Source: GCA-2725625 sp964574215
GTDB lineage: Bacteria; Pseudomonadota; Alphaproteobacteria; Rhodospirillales; UBA2165
Length of the DNA stretch: 64,000 bases
Direction: 5' to 3'
Assembly: GCA_964574215.1 (NCBI GenBank)
Contig: CAZNLR010000017.1
Span: 28,135 to 92,134, forward strand
The notes beneath the pieces are model-generated. The model was given only the letters and a program-made list of their open reading frames with translations, made no database searches and was not told the DNA's origin. A program made the position numbers and the translations under genes. Positions 9,039 to 16,743 of this stretch are shown piece after piece (position 1 is the first letter of the stretch; each line of letters starts with the position of its first letter).

Positions 9039-9809
9039 ATGAGCGATACACCCCTCAAATCATGGCTTGACCGGGACGGAGCACTCCTCCGTCTCCGGTT
9101 GAACATGCCGAAGGCCAACATCACCGATGCGGCGATGCTGGATTCTATCGGTGCGGCGCTGAACGAACATGCGTCCAACGCCGATATCAAAGCTGTGTTG
9201 CTCGATCACGAAGGTCCCCATTTCAGTTTCGGCGCCAGTGTGCCGGAACATCTGCCGGGGCAATTCGGCGATATGCTGAGTGTCATGAACAAAACCCTGC
9301 TGGCCATGCTGCAGCACCCGGTTCCTATTCTGGTTGCCGTCAAAGGTCAGTGTCTCGGTGGTGGTCTGGAGGTCGCTTGCGGCGGCAGCCGGATTTTTGC
9401 AGCCGCCGACGCCAGTTTCGGCCAGCCCGAAATCAAGGTCGGGGTATTCGCGCCTTACGCTAGTTTCTTTTTAACTGAACTAATCGGTCAGATTCACGCC
9501 GAGGATATGCTATACTCTGGCCGTTCGGTTTCCGGTGAAGAAGCCAGCGCCATGGGATTGGTGGCTGAACTTTCGGACGACCCCGAAGCCGCCGCTCTTG
9601 CCTATTTTGATGAACATTTGGCGTCCGTCAGCGCCAGTGTCCTGCGTTTTGCCGTTCAGGCGGCGCGCGAGGATTACGCCGACCGCTTTGCGGCGAAAAT
9701 GGCGAAACTTGAAGAACTGTACACGTCGGGTTTGATGGAAACCAAGGATGCTGTCGAAGGTCTCGAAGCATTCATGGAGAAACGCCCGGCTCAATGGAAG
9801 AACTGTTAA
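9039..9809 (+). CDS. dch: Cyclohexa-1,5-diene-1-carbonyl-CoA hydratase
   Basis: A 256-residue crotonase-fold enzyme that adds water to the dienoyl-CoA produced by benzoyl-CoA reductase, giving 6-hydroxycyclohex-1-ene-1-carbonyl-CoA, the substrate of Had. Crotonase motifs are HFSFGASVPEHLPGQ and VKGQCLGGGLEVACGGSRIFA. The position, 27 bases after oah and directly before bcrC, is that of dch in known operons, and the size fits. The stop is 23 bases before the preferred bcrC start, so the genes are probably coupled. Confidence 0.92.
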   Translation: MSDTPLKSWLDRDGALLRLRLNMPKANITDAAMLDSIGAALNEHASNADIKAVLLDHEGPHFSFGASVPEHLPGQFGDMLSVMNKTLLAMLQHPVPILVAVKGQCLGGGLEVACGGSRIFAAADASFGQPEIKVGVFAPYASFFLTELIGQIHAEDMLYSGRSVSGEEASAMGLVAELSDDPEAAALAYFDEHLASVSASVLRFAVQAAREDYADRFAAKMAKLEELYTSGLMETKDAVEGLEAFMEKRPAQWKNC

Positions 9810-9832
9810 GTCACAATCGAAAGTTGATAGTT

Positions 9833-10999
9833 ATGTCTGTAAAAGAAATTATCGATCGTTGCGAAGAGCTATTTGAAGATCTGAACTTCACTTATGCTCG
9901 GGAATGGAAAGCAGCTGAAGAAGGCCGCAAAGTTGTCGGTTACATGCCCGTGTATGTACCGAACGAAATCATCCACGCCGCCGGCATGCTGCCCTTAGGT
10001 ATTCTGGGTGGTGGTGACGCCATGGAAGTTATCCACGGCGACGCCTACTACCAGAGCTACATCTGCCGCATCCCGCGCTCGACCGTGGAACTGGGCATAA
10101 TGAAAAACCTCGACTTTGTCGACGGTATGCTGTTCCCCAGCCTGTGCGACGTGATCCGCAACCTGTCGGGTGTGTGGAAAATGTTGTTCCCGGAAGTCTA
10201 TGCCCGCTACTTCGATACGCCGCAGAATTTCCGCAGCGATATCGGTGGCGAGTTCTACAAAAATGACCTCCAGGAATTACGCGAAGGCCTGGAAAAGTTG
10301 GGCGGCCGTGAAATTACCGACGAAGCTCTAAATAATTCGATCGAGGTTTATAACGAAAACCGCCGGACCGTCCGCGAGGTCTTCCAATATCGTTCCGAAC
10401 AGCCTTGGAAAGTGCCGGCGTCGGAAGTGTATCTTCTGATGCGGGCGGGTGAAACTCTGACCCCCGAAGATCATACCCAGATGATGAAAGATTATCTGGC
10501 CGCAGTCGAAAAAGAAGAACGCCGCATGAAAGACAACTGCCGCGTCGTTCTCAACGGTTCTTTCTGCGAGCAACCGCCTCTGGGCCTGGTTAAGTCTATC
10601 GAATTGGCCGGCTGTTATGTGGTCGACGATGATTACATTATGATCAACAGAATGATTACCGAAGATGTTCCGTCGGACGGTGATCCCTTGCTTAATTTGT
10701 CTGAGGCCTTTCTCAAACATTCCTTGAGCTTTCCGTCAAAATACGAACCTTCGGAAGAGGAAAAGGGTAAGTACCTTGCCGAAATAGTCCGCGAACGCGG
10801 CGCCGAAGGCGTCATCTTCTCGGCCCCCAGCTTCTGCGACCCGGCCCTGCTGGACCAGCCGATGCTGGCTCACGTCCTCGAAGACAACAACATTCCTTAC
10901 ATTTCATTCCAGTATGCCGAAAACTCCGGTCAAATGCAGCCCATCAGGGAGCAGGCCGGTACTTTCGCAGACTCGATCAAACTATGGAGCGCAGCATGA
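9833..10999 (+). CDS. bcrC: Benzoyl-CoA reductase subunit C (BcrC/BadD/HgdB)
   Basis: One of the two substrate-binding subunits of class I ATP-dependent benzoyl-CoA reductase, which performs a Birch-type two-electron reduction of the aromatic ring. It belongs to the 2-hydroxyglutaryl-CoA dehydratase D family: GYMPVYVPNEIIHAAGMLPLGI, PSLCDVIRNLSGVW, and RGAEGVIFSAPSFCDP near the C-terminus, with cysteines available for the shared [4Fe-4S] clusters. ATG 9833 (388 aa) is preferred over the in-frame ATG at 9794, which would overlap dch, because SVKEIIDRCEELFED aligns with the usual family N-terminus. It overlaps bcrB by ATGA. Confidence 0.94.
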   Translation: MSVKEIIDRCEELFEDLNFTYAREWKAAEEGRKVVGYMPVYVPNEIIHAAGMLPLGILGGGDAMEVIHGDAYYQSYICRIPRSTVELGIMKNLDFVDGMLFPSLCDVIRNLSGVWKMLFPEVYARYFDTPQNFRSDIGGEFYKNDLQELREGLEKLGGREITDEALNNSIEVYNENRRTVREVFQYRSEQPWKVPASEVYLLMRAGETLTPEDHTQMMKDYLAAVEKEERRMKDNCRVVLNGSFCEQPPLGLVKSIELAGCYVVDDDYIMINRMITEDVPSDGDPLLNLSEAFLKHSLSFPSKYEPSEEEKGKYLAEIVRERGAEGVIFSAPSFCDPALLDQPMLAHVLEDNNIPYISFQYAENSGQMQPIREQAGTFADSIKLWSAA

Positions 11000-12288
11000 G
11001 CAACGACAACACTCCCGAAGTCAAAAAAGATGCTTCAATGTTGAAGCAGAAAGAGATGATTGCCGGAAACTATGAGAAACTGACCAATGCTAAAGAACTC
11101 GGTCTGAAAATCTCATCGACTTTCGTGCCCGGTAACCTCAACGAACTGACCCGCTGTTTCGACATCGTCAACAATTTGCCGGAAATCAATGCGCTGGGTA
11201 ACGCCATGCGCAAGCAATCCGGCGCAATGATTTCCGATGCCGAGAAAATGGGCCATTCGGAAGACGTTTGCACCTATGTGAAGGCTGACATCGGCATGAT
11301 GGCCAAGGGCAATATTGCGCCCAACGGCAAACCGATGCCCAACCCGGACATGCTGTTGCTGTCTTACACCGGTTGTTACACCTTCCTGAAATGGTTCGAG
11401 CTGCTGCGTGAGCAGTATAAATGCCCGACCGCCATGCTGCACGTTCCCTACCAGGGCGACGGCAAGGACCAAATCACCAAAAGCATGCGCGACTATGTGG
11501 TCAAGCAAATCAAGGAAGAAGTTATTCCGACCATGGAGCAGGTCTCCGGTGTTAAATTCGACATCGACAAATTGCGTGAGTTGATGGTGAATTCGGCTAA
11601 AGCCGAGGACAATTTGGTTTGGGTGCTACAGTCTGCCAAAAACAAGCCGTCTCCCATCGATGGATATTTCGGCGCTGTTTACTACATCGGCCCGATTTTC
11701 TCCGCCTTCCGCGGCACCGAAGACGCCGTGGAGTTCTATGATCTGCTGCGCGAGGAAATTCAGTATCGCGTCGATAATAAATTGGGTCCCGTTACGCCGG
11801 ACGGAGAATTGAAAGAAGAAAAATACCGTTTGGTTACCGAAGGGCCTCCCAACTGGACCAACTTCCGTGAATTCTGGAAAATGTTCTATGAAGAAGGCGC
11901 GGTCTGTGTCGCCAGCTCCTACTCCAAAGTGGGTGGCGTATACGACTACGACGGTTTCCGTCACGATCCGCAAAATCCGATTGAAAGCTTGGCCGAATAT
12001 TGCCTCGGTTGCTACACCAACCGGAACCTGCCGGAACGCACCAAAATGATGGCCGACTACATCGAAGAATATGAAGCCGATGGTCTGCTCATCAACTCGA
12101 TCAAAAGCTGCAACAGCTTCGCCGCCGGTGAATTGCTGATGCTGCGTGAAGTTGAAAACATGACCGGTAAGCCGGGTGCTTTCATTGAAACCGATCTGGT
12201 TGATCCCCGCTACTTCTCGCCCGCTAACGTTAAGAACCGTTTGGAAAGTTATTTCCAGATGATCGAACAAAAACGCCAAGCGGCTTAA
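10996..12288 (+). CDS. bcrB: Benzoyl-CoA reductase subunit B
   Basis: The second HgdB-type subunit of class I benzoyl-CoA reductase (430 aa), pairing with BcrC to bind benzoyl-CoA and [4Fe-4S] clusters. Characteristic segments are LLLSYTGCYTFLKWFELLRE, AVYYIGPIFSAFRG, YCLGCYTNRNLPER and LLINSIKSCNSFAAGELLMLR. ATG 10996 overlaps the bcrC stop (ATGA) and has GGAG exactly 6 bases upstream, so it is preferred to the in-frame ATG at 10984. Residue spacing and length match Thauera-type BcrB. Confidence 0.95.
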   Translation: MSNDNTPEVKKDASMLKQKEMIAGNYEKLTNAKELGLKISSTFVPGNLNELTRCFDIVNNLPEINALGNAMRKQSGAMISDAEKMGHSEDVCTYVKADIGMMAKGNIAPNGKPMPNPDMLLLSYTGCYTFLKWFELLREQYKCPTAMLHVPYQGDGKDQITKSMRDYVVKQIKEEVIPTMEQVSGVKFDIDKLRELMVNSAKAEDNLVWVLQSAKNKPSPIDGYFGAVYYIGPIFSAFRGTEDAVEFYDLLREEIQYRVDNKLGPVTPDGELKEEKYRLVTEGPPNWTNFREFWKMFYEEGAVCVASSYSKVGGVYDYDGFRHDPQNPIESLAEYCLGCYTNRNLPERTKMMADYIEEYEADGLLINSIKSCNSFAAGELLMLREVENMTGKPGAFIETDLVDPRYFSPANVKNRLESYFQMIEQKRQAA

Positions 12289-12307
12289 GTTTAGGAGACA
12301 TTTAATT

Positions 12308-13648
12308 ATGAAGTGTTTTATTGGCATTGATCTTGGTTCGACAACGACCAAAGCCGTCCTGATGGACGAGGAAATGGAAGTTTTGGGCCAAGGTATCACG
12401 AACTCGCGCTCCAACTACGATACGGCGGCTGCCGTATCGAAACAGGAAGCGATGATTTCAACCCGTTTCACCCTTATGCGCCGGGCCTTCGAAAACGTCG
12501 CTAGCGTTAAGGACTCCTTGGACGACATTATGGCGTCCCTGGAGCGGAACTTCCGCCTCGAACAATTCCGGGAACAGTTAGAAGATTTGCGGGTCACTTG
12601 TAAGGGCTTTGTTGTCGGCGACCGTTTCAAAGAAAATGGTGATGCGGTTAAAGCAGCGTTGGATACGACTTTTGACCAGCTTACTGAAGAAGCCGCTGGC
12701 TTTTTCGCGCCTGGTGCCAAACGGAAGTCTGACTTTTTCCGTGATATCGCCGGTGGTTCATTTATGACCATCGCCGAAGAAGAAGCGAAAAAAGCCGATC
12801 TTTCCTACGATCTTCTGCTCAACGTCTACGACAAGTCGATCATTGAAGTGGAAAACCGTCCGCCGGCCGGCGATATGGACAATAAATTCAAGCGCGCCAT
12901 GGCCAATGTCGTTGAAGAGTTAGGCAGCCTCGGCCTTCAGTCCGACGATTTTGCGGAGCCCATGAAAGAGGGCCTCGATGTCGACCTCGAGGAAACCTAC
13001 GTCGTTGGCACCGGTTATGGTCGTGTGCGGCTACCCTTCCCCAAAGAGCATATCCGTTCGGAAATTCTCTGCCATGGTTTGGGTGCTCACATTATGTATC
13101 CGAAAACCCGTACGGTTCTCGACATCGGTGGTCAGGACACCAAAGCGATCCAGGTGGATCCTGCCGGTATCGTCGAAAACTTCCAGATGAATGACCGTTG
13201 TGCGGCCGGTTGCGGCCGCTACCTCGGCTACATCGCTGACGAAATGAACATGGGTGTCCATGAACTGGGCCCTCTCGCTTTGAAGTCGACCAAGACTGCT
13301 CGCATCAACTCGACCTGCACCGTGTTCGCGGGTGCCGAGTTGCGTGACCGTCTGGCCTTGGGCGAAAAGCGTGAAGATGTGCTGGCCGGTTTGCACCGCG
13401 CCATCATCCTGCGCGCCATGTCTATCATTTCAAGATCTGGTGGCATTACCGATGAATTTACCTTCACCGGCGGTGTTGCTAACAATGGAGCCGCTGTTAA
13501 GGAATTGAGAAAATTGATCCAGGAAAACTATGGTGATGTAACCATTAATATTGACCCTGAATCAATTTATACCGGTGCCTTGGGCGCTGCCGCCTTTGCT
13601 TGCCGCGCCGATAAAGGCGAGACGGCCGAACAGTTGGGAGATGCATAA
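12308..13648 (+). CDS. bcrA: Benzoyl-CoA reductase subunit A (ATPase/activator)
   Basis: A 446-residue ASKHA-fold ATPase subunit of benzoyl-CoA reductase. BcrA and BcrD share a [4Fe-4S] cluster and couple ATP hydrolysis to low-potential electron transfer from ferredoxin into BcrBC. The N-terminal phosphate motif is GIDLGSTTTKAV, a second nucleotide motif is TVLDIGGQDTKAI, and Cys298 in DRCAAGCGRYLGY is the probable cluster ligand, with another Cys at 302. The chain is about 160 residues longer than BcrD because of an insert after the first motif, as in known BcrA/BadF. AGGAG precedes the ATG. Confidence 0.95.
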   Translation: MKCFIGIDLGSTTTKAVLMDEEMEVLGQGITNSRSNYDTAAAVSKQEAMISTRFTLMRRAFENVASVKDSLDDIMASLERNFRLEQFREQLEDLRVTCKGFVVGDRFKENGDAVKAALDTTFDQLTEEAAGFFAPGAKRKSDFFRDIAGGSFMTIAEEEAKKADLSYDLLLNVYDKSIIEVENRPPAGDMDNKFKRAMANVVEELGSLGLQSDDFAEPMKEGLDVDLEETYVVGTGYGRVRLPFPKEHIRSEILCHGLGAHIMYPKTRTVLDIGGQDTKAIQVDPAGIVENFQMNDRCAAGCGRYLGYIADEMNMGVHELGPLALKSTKTARINSTCTVFAGAELRDRLALGEKREDVLAGLHRAIILRAMSIISRSGGITDEFTFTGGVANNGAAVKELRKLIQENYGDVTINIDPESIYTGALGAAAFACRADKGETAEQLGDA

Positions 13649-14511
13649 TGTCCGATAACAATACACTTTACACCCTCGGTATCGACGTCGGTACCGGTGC
13701 TGTCAAAATAGCTTTGTTCAAGACTGACGGCGACGAAAACGAGTGGATGGCCAAGCGTACCGAGCGGATCCGGAAGCGGGACCCGTACAAATTGGCGGAA
13801 GACACCATGGACGAAATGCTGGCGGAAGCCGGTTTGGCCCGTGACGATATTGCTTATATCGCAACGACGGGTGAGGGCGAAAGCCTGGAGTTCCACACGG
13901 GTCACTTCTATTCTATGACGACCCATGCCCGTGGCGCCATTTATCTCAACCCGAACGCCCGTTCGGTACTGGATATCGGCGCTCTTCACGGCCGCGCCAT
14001 CCGTATCGACGAGCTTGGCAAGGTTTTGGAATACCGCATGACCAGTCAATGCGCGTCTGGTTCCGGTCAGTTCCTGGAAAACATCGCCCGCTACCTCGGC
14101 ATCACGCTGGAGGAAATCGGTGAGTTGTCCCAGCAGGCCGATGATCCGGAAGTGGTTTCCAGCATCTGCGCCGTGCTCGCCGAAACCGATGTAATCAACA
14201 TGGTGTCCCGGAGCATCTCGGCGCCGAATATCCTGAAAGGTATTCACCTTTCCATGGGTAACCGGCTCCTGAAACTGCTGCGGGCGACCAAAGTGACTGA
14301 AGGCGACGTCATGGTTACCGGCGGTCTGGCGCTCGATACCGGTCTCGTTGCGGCCATGGTCGAGGGTGTCGAAGACCCCAAGAACAAGGTCAACGTCAAT
14401 ATCGCCGGCCACGAAGATTCGATCTATGCCGGCGCCATCGGCGCTGCTCTCTGGGGTGCTTTCCGCCACCAGAAGCTGGCGCAGTTGGGTCAGTTGCAGA
14501 TGGCCTCCTAA
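13648..14511 (+). CDS. bcrD: Benzoyl-CoA reductase subunit D (ATPase/activator)
   Basis: The 287-residue partner of BcrA in the ATP-driven electron-activating half of benzoyl-CoA reductase, of the HgdC/BadG family. The phosphate motif is GIDVGTGAVKIALF, the cluster Cys is residue 135 in TSQCASGSGQFLENIARYLG, and the adenosine segment is VMVTGGLALDTGLV. Its start overlaps the bcrA stop as TAATG, showing tight coupling. It is the last gene of the operon and is followed within 31 bases by a strong terminator. No ferredoxin gene follows, unlike in Thauera, so the electron donor is encoded elsewhere. Confidence 0.94.
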   Translation: MSDNNTLYTLGIDVGTGAVKIALFKTDGDENEWMAKRTERIRKRDPYKLAEDTMDEMLAEAGLARDDIAYIATTGEGESLEFHTGHFYSMTTHARGAIYLNPNARSVLDIGALHGRAIRIDELGKVLEYRMTSQCASGSGQFLENIARYLGITLEEIGELSQQADDPEVVSSICAVLAETDVINMVSRSISAPNILKGIHLSMGNRLLKLLRATKVTEGDVMVTGGLALDTGLVAAMVEGVEDPKNKVNVNIAGHEDSIYAGAIGAALWGAFRHQKLAQLGQLQMAS

Positions 14512-14541
14512 GCCACCAGCGACAATATAGTGTTAAAGAGA

Positions 14542-14570
14542 CGGCCCCGGTTTCGGGGCCGTTTTTTTTT
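14542..14570 (+). terminator. Intrinsic terminator of the benzoyl-CoA operon
   Basis: A perfect GC-rich hairpin (CGGCCCCG / CGGGGCCG around a 4-base loop) runs directly into nine T residues at 14562-14570. It lies 31 bases after the bcrD stop and fits a textbook rho-independent terminator. Confidence 0.93.
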
Positions 14571-14695
14571 GTGAGACAAATTGCAAAAAAGATGCCCGGC
14601 ACCTTTTATCTCTTATCCCTTTGATTTTACTTGATTTTGGGTTGGGGGCCGTGCACCTTTTTTTTTGGGTATGACAGGGGATATGCTGGGAAAAG

Positions 14696-15274
14696 ATGAC
14701 CATGAGTAACGTGACCCTTCGCTGGGCGAACCGTGATGACTGTGCCCATATCGCCAAATTGTTTCAGATCGCCGGCGGCGGTACGGCCGACTACATCTGG
14801 AGCCTGATCGGTCCGCCGGGCCGCCCCTTGCTGGAGATCGGTGAAGAAAGGTACGCCCGCCAAAATGCCGCTTTCTCCTATGAGAATTGTGTGATGGCGG
14901 AGATCGGCGGTGAAGTGGCGGGCATGATGCACGTTTTTGAGATGCTGGAGCCTGCCGAGACGAATGGAGAGGATATCGATCCGGTTTTACGGCCGTACGA
15001 TGAACTTGAACTTCCCCACACTTATTATATATCCGGCATCGCCTTTTACCCGGAACACCGCGGGAAGGGGATCGGCAGTAGGCTTTTGGATCTGGCCGCG
15101 GAGATCGCCCGCGACCGCAACCTGAACGGCGTCAGTCTGATCGCTTTCGAACAGAACAAGGCGGCGGTGAGGCTCTACCAACGGAAAGGTTTTCAAACCA
15201 CCGACCGCCGAACCGTCGTGCCCCACGAGATGATCCTCTATAGTGGTGATGCTTTGCTGATGGTGAAGCGGTAG
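14696..15274 (+). CDS. GNAT family N-acetyltransferase
   Basis: A 192-residue GCN5-related N-acetyltransferase. It starts with the beta-strand/helix typical of the fold (VTLRWANRDDCAHIAKLFQIAGG). The acetyl-CoA pyrophosphate loop is YPEHRGKGIGSRLLDLAAEIA (Q/RxxGxG/A type), and motif B is FEQNKAAVRLYQRKGFQ. The substrate is unknown. The start may be the second Met at 14702, since the site upstream is a poor purine run. It stands alone between two terminators, so it appears to be an independent unit. Confidence 0.85.
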   Translation: MTMSNVTLRWANRDDCAHIAKLFQIAGGGTADYIWSLIGPPGRPLLEIGEERYARQNAAFSYENCVMAEIGGEVAGMMHVFEMLEPAETNGEDIDPVLRPYDELELPHTYYISGIAFYPEHRGKGIGSRLLDLAAEIARDRNLNGVSLIAFEQNKAAVRLYQRKGFQTTDRRTVVPHEMILYSGDALLMVKR

Positions 15275-15292
15275 AGAATTATTATCGGTTCC

Positions 15293-15319
15293 AAAAAAAA
15301 CGCCGGATGAAAACCGGCG
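15293..15319 (-). terminator. Intrinsic terminator for the minus-strand GNAT pair
   Basis: Read on the minus strand, CGCCGG / CCGGCG arms with a 7-base loop are followed by eight U residues. It sits about 40 bases after the stop of the minus-strand GNAT gene. On the plus strand the hairpin also follows the other GNAT gene but lacks a T-run. Confidence 0.85.
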
Positions 15320-15357
15320 TTAATGAGTTTAACAGGGAAGATAATAGGGGAGTAAAT

Positions 15358-15864
15358 TTAGTCTGATAGCTTCTTGGCAAAGACCAAACGCTGGCTGGTC
15401 TTGAAGCCGCAAGCCTCTAAATAGGCAAGCACTTGGAAATCGTTCCATTCGACGTTGGTGCGGGTTGCCTCGATACGCAAACCGGTCAGGTTGGTGACCA
15501 ACTGCGACATCAAAGCAGAACCGACGCCTTCACCTTGATAGCGGGGGTCAACGCCGAAAATATCGATAACGGCTGTCGGATCGGTTCTGCCGAATTCACC
15601 ATAGTCGACGCGGGCCATGATAAAACCGGCAACATGATCGTCAATTTCGGCAACCAGAGAAACGCGAATACCTGATTCGTCGAGAACTTCTTCAAAAATG
15701 CGTTCGTAATAATCTTGGCGATTCATGCCGGTTGTTCGTTCATCAATTCTGACGACTTGGCGAAGATCATCCTTTTGGAGAGATCTGGTCGGAATATGGT
15801 CCCGGGCGGGAGCGTCCATTTCGTCATTATCGACGAAATCAGTAACATTATCAGTGTTTTGCAT
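15358..15864 (-). CDS. GNAT family N-acetyltransferase, paralogue of the next gene upstream
   Basis: A 168-residue GNAT protein with the acetyl-CoA loop in GVDPRYQGEGVGSALMSQLV and a C-terminal YLEACGF-type strand. It carries about 25 extra polar residues before the domain starts at RSLQKDDLRQVVRIDE. It can be aligned along its length with the product of the adjacent 15879-16340 gene (VDPR-Q--GVG, --W----VL-YL-A-GF), suggesting an old tandem duplication. The two genes are 14 bases apart and form one transcript ending at the terminator at 15293. The substrate is unknown. Confidence 0.83.
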   Translation of the reverse strand: MQNTDNVTDFVDNDEMDAPARDHIPTRSLQKDDLRQVVRIDERTTGMNRQDYYERIFEEVLDESGIRVSLVAEIDDHVAGFIMARVDYGEFGRTDPTAVIDIFGVDPRYQGEGVGSALMSQLVTNLTGLRIEATRTNVEWNDFQVLAYLEACGFKTSQRLVFAKKLSD

Positions 15865-15878
15865 TGTCCATTCCCTCC

Positions 15879-16340
15879 CTAAAAATTCACAGTGCCTTGG
15901 CGTTCGAGGACATGCACAGGAGCAACCTCAAAACCCATGGCGTCTAAAAATTTGACCAAACTGTGATAACGCCAATCTGACTGGGTGCGAATCTCGCTAA
16001 CATTCTTTTTCTTCGCCACCTTTTCCAAGGCGTCCATCAAAAGTTTACCGACGCCGCGGGCCTGGGCCCGGGGGTCGACGCCGATGGCGTCCAAGGCGGC
16101 AAAATGACCGGGGGTACCAAAATCGCCCTCATGCAGCCTCGCAAATGCAAAGCCGACGAGATTCGATTCTTCCGTCACGCCAATCACAATATAATTCTTC
16201 GGCGATTTAACTGCCGCTTCCAATCGCTTTTCAAAAAATCCGCGGCGCGAGTATCCGACGATGCGTTGATCAATATCCACAACGGCATTCAGATCGGTCG
16301 ATTTCAGCGCCCGCGAAGTCAGGTTTTCGGTGCCAGTCAT
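15879..16340 (-). CDS. GNAT family N-acetyltransferase
   Basis: A 153-residue GNAT protein, the first gene of the minus-strand pair. The acetyl-CoA loop is GVDPRAQARGVGKLLMDALE, and the N-terminal strand RALKSTDLNAVVDIDQRIVGY matches the downstream paralogue. KNVSEIRTQSDWRYHSLVKF and LDAMGFEVAPVHVLER form the C-terminal half. There is no signal peptide, so it should be cytoplasmic. No substrate can be assigned. It diverges from the cbb3 operon across a 400-bp AT-rich spacer. Confidence 0.83.
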   Translation of the reverse strand: MTGTENLTSRALKSTDLNAVVDIDQRIVGYSRRGFFEKRLEAAVKSPKNYIVIGVTEESNLVGFAFARLHEGDFGTPGHFAALDAIGVDPRAQARGVGKLLMDALEKVAKKKNVSEIRTQSDWRYHSLVKFLDAMGFEVAPVHVLERQGTVNF

Positions 16341-16743
16341 TGTTCCCTGTCCTCGATGTCAATAAACCAATTTAGTAATTAGGTACCTTAATACCAATTT
16401 AGCTCTATGTCAATGGTTTTTAAGCCAACCAATGAAGGGAATATATATACCAATAAGATTCGCTCTTCGCAGCTGCAAAATGATAAATCGATACTTATAT
16501 TTGATTCATATCATATACGCTTTTCGGCAAATGGGATATATATGATATATACCGATATGCAGTTGATATTTTTCAATCAATTTTGCTTGAAAATAAGTAA
16601 CTCTAGGGGCATACCAACTTCGCATAATTTAAAGTCTAATTTTTTTTTTGACATTTAAACGGGGGAGTGCCTGGATTTTTTTTGCGTAAAAGCGGATAGC
16701 CAGCGTTTTTCCAATTGTTCGCCCGAAGGGTAGGAGACATCTG
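16341..16743. promoter_or_regulatory. 400-bp AT-rich spacer upstream of the cbb3 operon
   Basis: No convincing gene lies here; an 83-codon frame at 16407-16658 is of odd, AT-driven composition. The stretch is much richer in A/T than its neighbours, with several ATATA runs. It holds an FNR-like site (16501-16514), a TTTTCAA/TTGAAAA inverted repeat near 16572-16595, and a perfect -35 hexamer TTGACA at 16648-16653 with no good -10. It should carry the promoters for ccoN and for the divergent GNAT pair. Confidence 0.5.
16501..16514. promoter_or_regulatory. Candidate FNR/Anr box upstream of ccoN
   Basis: TTGATTCATATCAT matches the FNR-family consensus TTGAT-N4-ATCAA at 9 of 10 positions. cbb3 operons are commonly activated by FNR-type regulators under low oxygen. 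It lies about 230 bp before ccoN, farther than usual, and in AT-rich DNA where chance matches are likely. Confidence 0.33.

Noticed and set aside
16563..16580. TTGAT...ATCAA near ccoN as an FNR box
   Set aside because: The half-sites are 8 bases apart instead of 4, so it does not fit FNR.
16407..16658. 83-codon open frame upstream of ccoN
   Set aside because: Composition follows the AT-rich spacer, it has no recognisable domain or ribosome-binding site, and it covers likely promoter DNA.
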